A stretch of DNA of 64,000 nt from the NCBI GenBank assembly GCA_963678675.1, contig OY783195.1, forward strand, positions 32,507,006-32,571,005, in the 5' to 3' direction. This document shows positions 45,006 to 56,800 of this stretch, in pieces. The notes below the pieces were generated by a model. It was not told where the DNA came from and made no database searches. It saw only the letters and a program-made list of their open reading frames with translations. The translations under genes were made by a program, and so were the position numbers. The DNA is from Xiphydria camelus (taxonomy: Eukaryota; Arthropoda; Insecta; Hymenoptera; Xiphydriidae). The stretch's first letter is position 1, and every line of letters begins with the position of its first letter.

Positions 45006-46290
45006 TCACGCCTTCAACCGCGAGTATTCGTACTGTTCGTACACTTTTTCCATATCGAGTTGTTTGATTCGAGCGTACGCCGCACTGGCTCCAAGGACGA
45101 CAAAGTTGCTCGCCCACCAGAGCATCGGCTTGTGTTCGTCGTACCAATAAGACGCCAACACCGTTTGAGCGCATGCTTTGGCAGTTCCACTGATGTTGTG
45201 CGTCAACGGAGAGGTGACTTGTATCTGTAGAGCCGTGACGTAACCGATAGCAAAGCCGCAGACACCGCCCATCACCATCATCATCCAAAAGAATACCTCG
45301 AAGAGCTTCTCATAATTGTACAAGACCTCGAGTTCCCCGCTTATCAGAATCAACGGTAGAAACAGTACAACGCTGTAAACGTTATTGTAATACGAGAGCA
45401 ACCAGACTTGTTCATTGACCAGCGGAAGAATTCGTTTTGTCTGAATGGAGTAGAGCGACAAAGTCAGAGATCCAAAAACACCGAAGAACGTTCCCAAAAT
45501 GGACAAGGAACCCAAAATGTTCTCTTGGTCCACTCCTAGGAAAAATCCAGTGATAATTATCGCGCAGCACGCTACACACCGTGTTGACGTCTTCTGACCT
45601 GTTCAGAGGAGGAAGAAGAAGACTATCGTTTATTCAGACTTGGTTCGCACCTGTTACCAAACGAATCAAGAGGCACCTACCCAATATCAGATACGTGAAT
45701 ATTACATTGAATACGGTCGTCAATGATCTTCCTATATAATAAAACGCAACATCTACGTATTTCAGGCATAAATTATTGCTCGCAATCATTCCTGTGAAGA
45801 CGAGTGACAGAGGCGATACCTGTGGAGAGGCGACGCCGTTAATCGGTTCTCCGTCTGTTGCGTCGAGTCTTTCGTCCGTGCTATTTCTCCCACCTTTTTC
45901 ACAGTGTCCCAGTCGAACGGATTTCCGCTCGGAAAATTGACACGATTCGGGAAGCACTTGGAAAGGACGCTCAACGTCGCGCATATAATCGCGCTGACGA
46001 CGCATTGGAACCACGTTATGAACAGAGGGGCGTTCAAGTTGACTGTCTCTCCGGAGAGAAGAGCCTTGTTTACAAAAACCGTCACTATTGAAATTACCCT
46101 GCAAATTGGATCGTTAACGTTCGATCAAGTGCTTCTCTACTTTTTTTTCACTTGTGCTTTCGACTCGTCTCGTTTAAAAGACAACTTATACCGGCAACTT
46201 TAGGACGACACTTAACCTCACTTACCAATAAGCTGCGACTACGAGGATTATTTGGATGTACTTGGTCGCTAGTTCTTTCCCCGGCGGCAT
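45006..46290 (-). CDS. SLC35C1: GDP-fucose transporter of the Golgi
   Basis: Antiporter that brings GDP-fucose into the Golgi for fucosylation. Minus-strand exons 46290-46226, 46098-45894, 45819-45681 and 45598-45006 join to 333 aa (human about 360). It is a ten-helix nucleotide-sugar transporter: [12 protein letters not shown] in helix 1, then [23 protein letters not shown] at an exon junction, [20 protein letters not shown] with [45 protein letters not shown], and [12 protein letters not shown]. Several of these are diagnostic of SLC35C1. The start ATG 46290 is short of the human N-terminus but has A at -3. A TGA close to the conserved end closes the frame; the last residues SRLKA are basic, as expected for a cytosolic tail. 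It converges on the GGT7-like gene with 255 nt between stops. Confidence 0.92.
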
Positions 46291-47591
46291 TTTGAAATTA
46301 GCGCTTAAAGTTAAAATATGTTCCCACGTATTGCGAACTCTTTCTTGGATGGCTCCGAAGAGAAACTCCTCGCTAAACGTCGCGGACACTCTGCAGCCGG
46401 CCGGGTTGAGAAAAAGAACGTGTAACAGGTGCGAAGAAATCCCAAATTCTCGCAAACTTTCTCGCGCAATTTGAGACCTTCGGTTACTCTCTTATCTCGA
46501 TCGGCTATTGCCTCGCTGCTTATCGTAACACGCAACACGCGCATCAAGTTCTAATCAGACGCCATATTCACGCGCAACAACATAACCCCCTTCCCGCGAC
46601 GGCAGATTACAGTCACTGGATAACTGCGCCAGGCGCGGTGTCAACACTGGTCGAAACCACAGAAACCTCTCTCTCGCCTTGAAAGCATACCTACAGGGTG
46701 TTTTCGGAGAAGCCCGACATGGAAGATACGCAAGTGCGAGAGAGAACATGTGGCAAGTGCATAAGAGCCTCTCTGTTGTATATTCCCCTAGACTTGTCCA
46801 GTTCGAGGTTATGCGACAGAGTCGCAAGTACGAAAAAAGGCAAAGACATTAATAAGGGCGGGTTGTAACGATTTGGTTTAAACTCAGTTCTAACTTGAAC
46901 CACGTTTGAACTGAGTTCACATCAAAATGTATGACATTATGCGTGACACAAAATATACCAAGAACGGCGGTTCAAGCTGAACCGGCTCTGAACCAAGTCG
47001 TTACAACCCGCCTTTATGTAAAGTTAGGCGAACGAGACGTTCTGTACTTGCCATGGTTTCATCACGTGCGGCAGTCTCACGGTTGCATGGCACTCAAGAA
47101 TGTACGATATGGACTACGACATCAAATACGCATACTATACAAGTTTGAAAGTCTTGTGTCAATATAGCGAGCCAATATCGCGCGATGGTTTAAACGGGTT
47201 TTTTCGTCACACTCCCCTTGACGCGACGAGAGTCTAATATTCGGACATTTTCGGAATTACGGTTCTCGCGATGGCTCGGATCGATTCGATCGCGCGCTCG
47301 CGGCAAATTACTGAAAATTCGTCGATACAAGTCATTTCGATCGTTTATTCACGTACCGTTCTTCTACAAAGAACTTTGGAGACAAGTATAGATATACGCG
47401 AGACATTATCTGTGCAACACATCCATTCGACTAATTTAAATGCGTTTCTTTCGATCGTTACGACGTCGATACGATTAACGAAATGGGTACACCGCTACAT
47501 CGGCGTGCCACAGAATAATACGCGGACGAGGTAACTCCCTCCCTCTCCCCTTTCGCGCCAAAATACAAAACACGAGAAGGGTGTTTCGAGC
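46291..47591. other. Spacer between the GDP-fucose transporter and the zinc-finger gene
   Basis: Contains a MITE (46856-47014) and otherwise no recognisable feature; open frames lack domains. Confidence 0.35.
46856..47014. mobile_element. MITE, family H
   Basis: About 159 bp, inverted ends GGCGGGTTGTAACGA/TCGTTACAACCCGCC, with a second inner palindrome of GGTTCAGA-like repeats. TAA precedes the left end; the right flank is TTA, so the duplication is not exact. Confidence 0.75.
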
Positions 47592-50348
47592 TCAGATCGT
47601 ATCGTCATTTGTATCGTTTCTATGGCGCATAGTATTACGTTTGGAACTATACCCACTGGAAGTCTCGTACATCTTACGGTTCTCCAAATAGCGGCGATAG
47701 TTGTTCTCGCGTTTCCTCCGCTGCTCTTCCGCCTGCTGACGCAACTTCTCCGGATTCATGTGCGTGGTCACCATGTGTCTCGTGAGCGAGCTCATGAATT
47801 TGTACGTGATCCCGCATACGTCGCAGGCCAGTATCTCCTGGTTCGCCCCTTGCTGGATGGATGAGAAGAAGAGAAAGGTTTATTACGCGCAGAGACAATG
47901 CGAGAATGCGCCAGCGTAACTAACGAAGGCTGACGGATAGTCAGCAGAAGAGTGAGAGATTCGAAAAAAAAACGAGGAGGAGAAGAAAGAATCTCCTCGA
48001 ATCGGCTTATCTTATCTCCTCAACTTGGATAAAGTTTCGAGAAAGCACCAAAGGTATCAACGTACTTGCTGATGCACCATCATGTGACGCTGCAAATTGT
48101 TCAACCTATTAAACTCCCGACCACACACCTCACAGTCAAACTTCTTCTCAGGATCGTGATTTTTCTTGTGCAGATTCAAGTCACTCGCATGCATAAAGGA
48201 CTTTTGGCAAACGTCGCATTGGTACGTGCGTTGATCGCCAGCCATATGGGATTGCTCGTGTTTGGCTAAACTGGACTTCTCCAGGAAACGCCGGCCGCAG
48301 TAGATGCAGGGTAGCGGTCGCGACTGCGGATTGTGAAGAGTCAGATGACGACGCAGTGCGGTTGATGTCGGAAAGTTTTTGTGACACTCGAGACACTGAA
48401 ACGGTCGATCGCCGGTGTGCAATTTACGGTGACGCGCCAACGAATTTTGGTCCGGATATCTGCACGGGCAAAACATCAATGATTAAACGTAGTAGTAATA
48501 GGTGTCGTCGTTGTCGTCGCGTTGGAAAATCCGGTAACGACCTTTTCGGACACAAATCGCAGGGAAAGTTCCGCGTCGTAATGTCTTCTTCCCGAGCATG
48601 TTTCAATCTATTGTGTCTGAGTAGTTGGAAGGACGTCTTGAAGCTCTTATTGCAGAGCTCGCATTTGAGATGATCCGTAGTAGGTATGATGACTTGCGTC
48701 CTCTTCTGCCCGTGTTCGTCCTCCGAGATGATGAGCGATATCGTCACGGTATTGTCTTCGTTGTCTATCTCCTGCGAATTCAGGGCGGGCACTGCTGGAC
48801 TCTAAAAGGCAATGATCGATGGTTGCGCGTCTACGGATATCAAGGATCATCTGGTTCTCGAGCGCGGCGATCCACGTACTTGCTTGCTAGTAGCGGTAGG
48901 GTTCACGAAATCCAAGTCCGGAACGATAAAATTTCCTTGTTCGGACATTCGAGAGTCCTGCATCGACTGCGACTGACTCTCCTGACTCTCCTGACTGTCC
49001 TGATCGTCGCTGCTCTGTTCCGCGATGGCATAGTTTCCGTCGGCGGTGAGGTAGACCGGTTGCATCGTTCCGTTGTCGTTTTTGAAATACAGTTGACCAT
49101 TTTCGTCTTCGTGAAGAAATATTTGGTCCTGAAAAGAGAAATTGTTAGTGAAATCACGATAAAAATTTTGAATAAAAACCGAAAGAAGACTTCACAAAAA
49201 AAGATCGATACTCTGGAATCTTCCTCCTCTTCATCTTCCTCCTGATTCTTCTGTTGTTGCTGCTGCTGCTGCTCGTCGGACTCTTTATTTCTTTCCTCCC
49301 AATCCTGCTCCTCTTCTTGCTCCGTTACGACTCCTTCGTACCCAAATCGATCGTTATCGTCCATGGATCGAGCGACGTAAAGCGTCTCGCCATCGTCTCC
49401 CTCGTAATAAATCGTCCCTTCCACCGGTATCGTACTTTCCTCCAGTCGTTGCATCTAAAATTTCAATGAATTTTGTTCAAGAGCAGCCCGTCAGGAAGGT
49501 GATCCTTCTCGCTACAAGATCACAATGCAACGCGCCTCTGCGTATTTATCTACGTGCGATTGCTTGCTCATCGTGGTTTGCTTCTTTGACGCGAGAACGG
49601 TGTAGACTAAATTATTGTCGCTGCTCTTGACGATTTCGTGCTGCTCGCCGTTATTTTCTACGCGTCGAGCGGTGTTGCCGACGTGTTCGTACTCCACGAG
49701 AGCCTTGTCCTTGCCAGATTTGTCCATATTGCGACCGTTTGCGATATTCTTGTTCGTATTTGAAGTCCCGCGTTCATTTAAGGATTTAAATTCGGACATC
49801 GAGCTAGAATTCGCATCACTATTCGTCGCGGAAGTACCGTAACTCGGTCGGGTCGCCGACTCCATTTCAACGTCGTCGTCTTCCCAATCTTGGTCCACAT
49901 TGTATGTAACAACCTGTTTGGCCCTTGTTTTACATTTCTCCCTGTTCACTCGATCCGCAGACTGCCCTTTAACGGATTCCTCCAAGGACATTGCCGTCTC
50001 ATCTTCCAAATTAGCATTTCTTTTCCAACAACCATTATTTGTCGTATTGTCTTTGCTCCAGGCTTCAGACTCCTCTGTGATATCGCCCTCCTTGTGGTTA
50101 TTTTGAAAAGGATCACAATTTTCATGTTGTTCGGTTTCCTCGCTTTCCTCGACTTCTTCGATTTCTTCTATGATTTCGACCACTTCGATCTCCTCCACTT
50201 CGCACTCCTCCTCCTCCTCCTGCTCTTCCGGCTCTGCCTCCCGCTCGACGCAACTTACAGGTCCGTCGGATATTAAGGACGTTCCGTCGTCGCCGCAGAG
50301 TATTTGCTTCAGCACGTCCGATACGTCGTCTGTCTCGGTCGCTTCCAT
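47592..50348 (-). CDS. C2H2 zinc-finger protein with seven fingers and an acidic N-terminus
   Basis: Probable nuclear DNA-binding regulator; no orthologue is named because I do not recognise one. Minus-strand coding exons: 50348 to about 49554, 49454-49212, 49128-48880, 48801-48542, 48459-48066 and 47852-47592, about 733 aa. The first 265 residues are acidic with Glu runs (EEEEECEVEE) and Ser/Asn-rich stretches. A Gln run precedes EEDEEEEDS. Then DQIFLHEDENGQLYFKND and a QES/Ser-rich block. Seven C2H2 fingers follow from about residue 500: CELCNKSF, CDLCPKRY (split by an intron), CLECHKNF, CIYCGRRF, CDVCQKSF, CEVCGREF, and CDVCGITY in the last exon. A basic helical tail ends the protein. The end of the first coding exon is ambiguous (donor after 49554 or 49533). 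An acceptor at about 50377 suggests an upstream non-coding exon. Confidence 0.85.
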
Positions 50349-50376
50349 CCCGTTGAGATCTTTATTCACGCCTTCT

Positions 50377-51244
50377 CTGCAAACCATGGACAAGAAATAT
50401 TCGGTTAACGCCCATGTGTGCCCAGCTGTGAAAGTGTCGCTGGTAACGATAATGGCAATTCGATTACATTCGAGATTTTTAAATCTTTGTCACGGACCTA
50501 TGAAAAGAGCAGGGCGAAACTAAAACTAAAGGTAAACGTAACGATCGGAAGAACGGTTCAAACGAACGCATTTTTCTGGACGCGCACGCGTAACAGAGGG
50601 TACGCGCTATTTTCAGAGAGAAAGAGAAAGAGAAAGAGAGAGACATCTCCCGACTAGAGGCCAGTTTGGCAAGAAAATGTCATTAAAGAAAAGCAGCACA
50701 TCCACTAGGTATATTTACGATATTGATATCGCGCGTATAGGTACTACTACGATAGGAAAAGCAAAAGCCTGCTTTCAACGTATGCGTATCGCAGGTACTC
50801 GTGTTCTGAAACGCGGTTCCTTCACCAGTCGGTACGAAAACGCCTTGTATTTATCAACGGATAACAAGATGGCCACGAAATAGACCGTACGAATGGGCCC
50901 CTCATCGATAAACCGATAAGCGACGCGCTTGAAAATTAAACGCGACGAGTAATTCGAAGTGACTACGTACCGATAAGCCTACAGCAAATCGCGTCGTATT
51001 CGAAAATGCAGAGACGTAGTAAAATTAAATTTTACTCGGTCGATACGCGTCAGCGTTCGTTTCCCCACTGAGTCAAGTGACGCCTGCAACCCGACGGCCC
51101 GTCAGGGAAACATTGCAATTGCAAATGTCCCTGTGCGGTGACACGAAAATCTCTAGGTCGCTTCAAAGGAATAGCGTATATCCGGCGGAAACGGTAGGTA
51201 CCTACATACTAGGGACTGCGAGTGCGTTTTCGAACATCGATTAA
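50377..51244. other. 5' flank of the zinc-finger gene
   Basis: Presumed promoter and non-coding first exon of the minus-strand gene. I see no further feature until the MITE mosaic at 51245. Confidence 0.35.
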
Positions 51245-51375
51245 GAGCCAGTTCCACAATTCGGGCTTAACTCTTAAACGGAGTTTAAATCATCCGTTCA
51301 ACGAATGAGCGCCCGAGAGAGAATGAGGATTTAAACCGAGTTTATCTAGATAAGCCCGAATTGTGGAACTGGCCC
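51245..51375. mobile_element. MITE, family D copy 1, TAA target duplication
   Basis: 131 bp, ends GAGCCAGTTCCACAA and TTGTGGAACTGGCCC, with an inner palindrome around TTTAAAT. TAA at 51242-51244 and 51376-51378. Confidence 0.85.
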
Positions 51376-51544
51376 TAAGGGCCGATTTGACCAAGTCCCT
51401 CGAACTTAAGTGACACTTATTTCCTATGGAACAGCCAATAGCGAAGCAGTTGCTGATGGAGATTGCTTTGCTACTGGCTACTTTACCTCTAGACTGTAGT
51501 ATGTACGCTATTGGTCGGAGACGCCGAACGATTGGCTCTGTCAT

Positions 51545-51622
51545 CTTTAAATCGTCCGTTCAACCAATGAGCGCCCGAGAATGAAGATTTAAACCAAGTT
51601 TATTTAAGTAAGCCCGAGTTGT
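51545..51622. mobile_element. MITE, family D fragment
   Basis: The right-hand half of a family D copy (ATCGTCCGTTCAACCAATGAG to AAGCCCGAGTTGT), without its left arm; preceded by about 165 bp that could belong to a longer relative. Confidence 0.6.
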
Positions 51623-51628
51623 ATACTA

Positions 51629-51940
51629 GTCAATGAACAATTAATTCTCACGCCCGCATTAGCTACAGTGGCGTTTACCCCCATTAATGAAAGAATGAGG
51701 CTTGATTAATCATTGGTTAGTACGTTTAAAAATAACATTTAAGGGCCAGTTCCACAACTCGGGCTTATCTAGATAAACTCGGTTTAAATCCTCATTCTCT
51801 CTCGGGCGCTCATTGGTTGAACGGATGATTTAAACTCCGTTTGAGAGTTAAGCCCGAGTTGTGGAACTGGCCCCCTAAAAGAGTCACCAGCGACAAAATC
51901 GGTGACGCTAGGTGTGGATTCGTGTGCACCCACTACATGT
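51629..51940. mobile_element. MITE, family A copy 3, interrupted
   Basis: Inverse orientation to the copy at 30.75 kb. It reads AATTAATTCTCA, then ATTGGTTAGTACGTTTAAAAATAAC, is interrupted at TAA by a family D element, and resumes with GTCACCAGCGACA. The outer part of the left arm is missing. Confidence 0.75.
51743..51875. mobile_element. MITE, family D copy 2, inserted within family A copy 3
   Basis: Ends GGGCCAGTTCCACAA and TTGTGGAACTGGCC, opposite orientation to copy 1. The TAA duplication lies at 51740-51742 and 51876-51878, inside a family A element, so this insertion is younger than its host. Confidence 0.85.
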
Positions 51941-52021
51941 TCTTACTCGACTCGCATCATCACAAGCCGTCAACATTTCACTGCCACTGTCGATTTTCAT
52001 GCCACTCTGCAGTGTACCTAA

Positions 52022-52186
52022 AGGGTGAAACAAAATTCCGTAAGGCCGTAAGGCGTAAGCGTAAGCGTATAGACCAATCAGGATCAAGTATTCCGTCGTA
52101 GTGGGGTTACGGACAACGGAATACTTGATCCTGATTGGTCTATTCGCTTACGCTTACGCCTTACGGAATTTTATGTGTGATGGCCC
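52022..52186. mobile_element. MITE, family E
   Basis: 165 bp with long arms (AAAATTCCGTAAGGC, GTAAGCGTA, AGACCAATCAGGATCAAGTA and complements), flanked by TAA at 52019-52021 and 52187-52189. Confidence 0.8.
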
Positions 52187-53804
52187 TAATGCAGCAGTGG
52201 TATGAAAAATCACCCTTACGATCGATCCTCCGGACTTTTCCCTAGAATTAAGATGGCGGTCTAGCGGGTTATGCATTACGCCGTGGAGGTGCGTTCGGTT
52301 CGCGCAGTATAAAGAAAATGGCGATGGTTTGGGTGTAGTCGAACGAGTTTGTACGAAATAAGTGTGAGTACCGGCTGGTAGAGTCATTATGGATGTATAG
52401 AGCGCGGCGGTGAATCGTCGAGATAACAAATTTCGGAGCGCGTCCGGAGCGCACAATGTCGCCGAGAGCCGCAGTGCGACGGGCTTTACTGCACCGAAAT
52501 ACCCTACCAGAGTGGATGTCCCGTCGTTCGCGCATTTCCGCGTGACGAGTATCCGCGACGTTTTCGGGCAGTTTTGTCAGTCAAAAACGCCGAGGAGCTC
52601 TCCGCCGCTCAATCGGAACGGATGGCGTCGATTATGCACGGGAATTTGCCGATGTCTCTGGCTTTCGGGGGCCCGTCAAGTGCGTTCCGATGCGATATTT
52701 TTGGGATAGATGTCACATTATCGCGATCCCGTAGTATGCGTATAGATACGCACGCGAGCTTGTGTGCGGTTGTTTGACTTTGCGGTGTGCATCGTGATCT
52801 CTCCTCGTTACATACGCGGGTAATCGCGACTTGCATCGTTCGTGGTGCATACGTGAATGCGAATGAGTGTAACAATGATGTATCCAAACACATACACACG
52901 GGCCTTGACCCTTTAAAAAGGCTGTCGTCATTTTTCAAATTGTCTCGCGCAACGGGCCGTGGCGATGGCACCCTGCTACTAATTTCACGATTCGTAGGAG
53001 CCTCGCCGTTTTTCGGTCGTCGTCGATCAAATCTTTCACGATTTGGTTGAATCTTTTACGAGCGTACGCTTATGCGCGCGCCAAGTGTCTTTATCCTTGT
53101 TTACATTTTTCCCCTTCCATTTAGAAAAGTCGCCTCGCGTGACCATTCCTGGGTTAAATGTATCGTTCATCCGTGGGAGCGCGAGTTATTTTTAATGCCG
53201 TGGATTCGCGTGGAATGAAGGGGCGAGAAGGGGATTCGGTAATTTTGAAGTATAGATTTCGTCTATTTATAACACTGCGATTTACTAATTCTCGTCGATC
53301 AAACGAGCCATCCGATGACTGCATCGTTTGAAAGGGAATTCATCATTGAGAGAGCGCACGACAGGACGTCGATTTCTTTCTAATTTGCAATTTCTTGGTT
53401 AAAACAGAATGTCGCGGAGGGAAGGACGATGAGGATGCGCCAATATCGGATCAGATTTCCAAGCGATTAAGTGCTTGGAAAGATCTGAGCGTTGGCCCTT
53501 TCATCCTACACCCGTCATCGTCCATTTGAGAGAAGGTAGACGAGACATACGTGCTCGAGTTTCATCGCACCTCCTCTTTGGAATGCAATTGTTGAACTAG
53601 GATTCCTCCTGGAAGCTGCGGCATAGACCGAGAGTGCGGGAAAGAGTGTTCGCGTGTCGCGAGGGGAAATTGGGTTGAGCGCTTGTCGTTGTACTAATTT
53701 TGCCTGGAAGCAAAGTTTTAAGAAATAAGGAATCAGGATCGCGAAAAGGGTAGACAAAGTTTTAACGGAGATTGCAACACGCATAAAACAACTGATTACG
53801 TGCA
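52187..53804. other. 5' region of the WNK gene
   Basis: Probable promoter and 5' UTR exons. A 29-codon upstream frame (52456-52545) and a possible alternative first coding exon (52622-52679) are present. No in-frame continuation from here into the 53805 exon exists, because TGA lies at 53793-53795. Confidence 0.4.
52622..52679 (+). other. Possible alternative first coding exon of WNK
   Basis: ATG 52622 opens MASIMHGNLPMSLAFGGPS and one extra base, then a GTGCGT donor. That phase cannot join the exons at 54124, 54831 or 55363 but fits the exon at 55705, which carries the kinase start. This is inference from phase only. Confidence 0.3.
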
Positions 53805-56800
53805 ATGCCGAGATGCTGCAATGACGACAAGGCAGCGAGTCCGGTGAGCAACAGCAACAAACACGGCCTACGCGATATCGCACTCGTGCAAACGCACTCT
53901 TTCTCGATTCGCCACAAAGCGGAGCTGGACGAGGAACCGCCGGTCGTCGAGAAATCTCACCGACGGCTCCGTTGCGATTTGAGCCCCGTACCGACGAGCA
54001 CGAATACCGGCTTTAGTCTCAAGCTGCTCAGTTTCAAGGTAATGCCAGCGAAGAGTATCAGCACTGCGGAATATAGGGCTTTGTATTGTCGTTTCTCTCG
54101 ATGTATCAACTCGAATGTTTCAGGGTGACAAGGGAAATCGACAGCAACAGCAACAGGTGGGCGGAGGTGTCAGCGGCGGGCCCCGCGAGCGGGAAAGAGA
54201 GGCGAAAAAGAAAGCAGCTATAGGCAACGTCGTGCGCGGGCTCTTCCCATCTGGCCACAGCAGGCAGGACAGGTATAACCATGTCTGTATCGAAAACCAT
54301 GCTTTTTACACTGTCATTTATCGCTTCCTGCATTGAATCTATCCGCTCGCGAGAGAGACTTCTGAGACGGGTACTCGCTGCTATTTCACCGACTCCTTCG
54401 TGCTTTACATTCGCTGCGCTCTCTTCGCCACGTACTCATTACGCATTACAGTCATACATACATAATTAACGTACACATACATTTTCGTCGTTGAAAAGTG
54501 TCATACCGCACGTTTTCGCCGCACATCCCAACTCTTGGTTCGACTGAGCGTCTCCAGGTGTGCGGGGGGGGGGGGGGTACTTATTGAGCTATCGTAATGC
54601 AACACGAGTCGCGATATCGCCCGACGAAAGGTAAGCAGGTACGATCGGGCGCGCGATCGGTCGTATCTTCGCAACTGTCAACGATCGAGTATTCTCGGCC
54701 CGGTCTCGCAAGAGACATTCGGCCGCTGTACGTGTCTACGGCAATAGTAAACTAGCAGATCTCAGGATACCGCGAGATCGGTGTTCGGCATCGGTGGGGT
54801 AACATCGGGCGTTTTCTCTTCTCCTTTTAGGTATGAGACAAGCAGGCAGCGTTCGCCAGGTGGGACTGGTGGTGTCGGTTTGTCCGGTTTATGTCCTAGG
54901 CTGGGGGCTGGTGGAGGAGGCGGCGGCAGCAGCCAAAGCGGAATTAGTGTGGGTGTGGGCCACATAGCCTCTCAGGAAGGGGGAGGGCCCTGTGGGGTCA
55001 TCACCACGCAACGAACCCACAGTCACACGCACAGTCATCGTCGCCAGAGAAAACTCTCGGTCATTTCGCAGGCTAGTTCCAGTACCAATAGCTTTGGCGA
55101 TCGCAAGGTTCGTTCGAAACGGCGAATGCGATTCTGCGAACGAAGCGGCTCTCGCTTGTTACGTTTATTTATTTATTGATTTATTTGTTCGCTTCTTTTT
55201 TCTTCGGCTTTTCTCGAACACAACCCTATGTGGTTTTCCCTGAGCTGTGAAACGTACACGCGGCTCGTCGCGCGCTATTCGACGGGAGCATACTCGAACC
55301 GTTTCTCTTCGTAGACTGTACCGCACGCTAATCGCTCGCCATCGGGAATCTGCAAAAGACAGACTCGTTCGAGTCGATTGGAGCACAGCGCCGATTCGAT
55401 AACGAGCAACGGCACCGCGACCAGCTCGCCCTCGTCACAAAAGAGGGGCAGCGGCGTGCAAAGTTTCGACGCATCTTCCACGAGTTCGAATCCGACCTCG
55501 TCGTTGAATCAGGAAAATGATCAGAGCCTCAGCGATGCCGAGGAAGCCATTACCGCGACGGAGAAGTTGTCCAGGGTACCAGGTAATTGCGCCCGTGCTG
55601 CATTTTTACTGGAATCGCTTGGTCTCTGCCTCGTTGAAATTTTTTTCAAAGAACACCTCGCGTGCGCCAATCTGAATCGCGCCAATCTGGCAATCGTTCG
55701 ACAGGTACCGGTTCTACGCCTTCCACTCCCACCGGCAAAGTGAAATCTAGAAAAGTAAGCAAAGAGGAAAAGACTGCCGACCAGAAGATGCTGTCAGATA
55801 ATAACGAAAGAGAAGAATGTGATGATAATGCTCAGAGACCTTCTCGCGGAGAGCGCGAGCGGAGAAAGCCCCCGTCGCTGGACTCGAGCTCGAGGAAATC
55901 GCCGTTTTCCGATGCGCAAAAATCATCCGTCGACTCCGCCGTCGGGATTGCGAGATCCGCCAATTCCCCGGAGAAGGCGATGGATGGAAGGCGTGATGTC
56001 GGCACGGCGAGGGCAACTGTTGGAAAAACTTTCAAAGATGTAGACGGTACTGGCGGGAAAAGGGTAGATGTCGATAACTCACCGGCTTCCAAAAAGACTT
56101 CCGCGACGGTGGGTGACGGCAGTCATCGCGACGCACTACCCAGGAGAAAGATATCCATGGAATTCGTAGAATGTGCTGAACTAACGTTAGTTGAGGAAGG
56201 GGCGACACTTTTCTCATATGCAGCGGGTAGCAACGAAGGGGCGAGGCCTGACGACGTCTCGGAAGCTGTCGGGGAGAATTCGAACACGGAAAATGTTAAG
56301 AGCATGAGGTTTGTAACGTCCAAAGTGTCCGAAGAAGCGATGATCGAGACTAGTGGCGAGAACGCAGAGGGCAAGAAGGAGAAGGAGAACGACGACAATG
56401 ATGGCGGCGATGACGACGGCGACGAGGTGGTCGCCATTTACGACGAGGATGACAATGGGACCAGCATTAGTGATATTGTTGCCGCGCAAGCTCTTCATGA
56501 ATCTCTAAGTAAGTTAGGTAAAGTGCCTCCGTTGGAGGCGGAAATGAAAGCGAGTACGGCCCCTGCGGAGGAAGCGACCAAGGACGAGACTAAGCTGTCG
56601 GACGACAAGCAAAATCAAGGTGAGGAGGCAACACAGGAGGAGATGGTCGAGGGATTCATCGGTCCGCTGCTCGATGAGAATTTCAAGGCGGACGAGAAGT
56701 TGACTCAGAAGACAATGGCGATGGAGGAGGTGAGAAATTTATTGATGAAGGTGAAAGTTCATGCGGTCGAGGAGGACGATGACGAGGAAAAAGCCATAGG

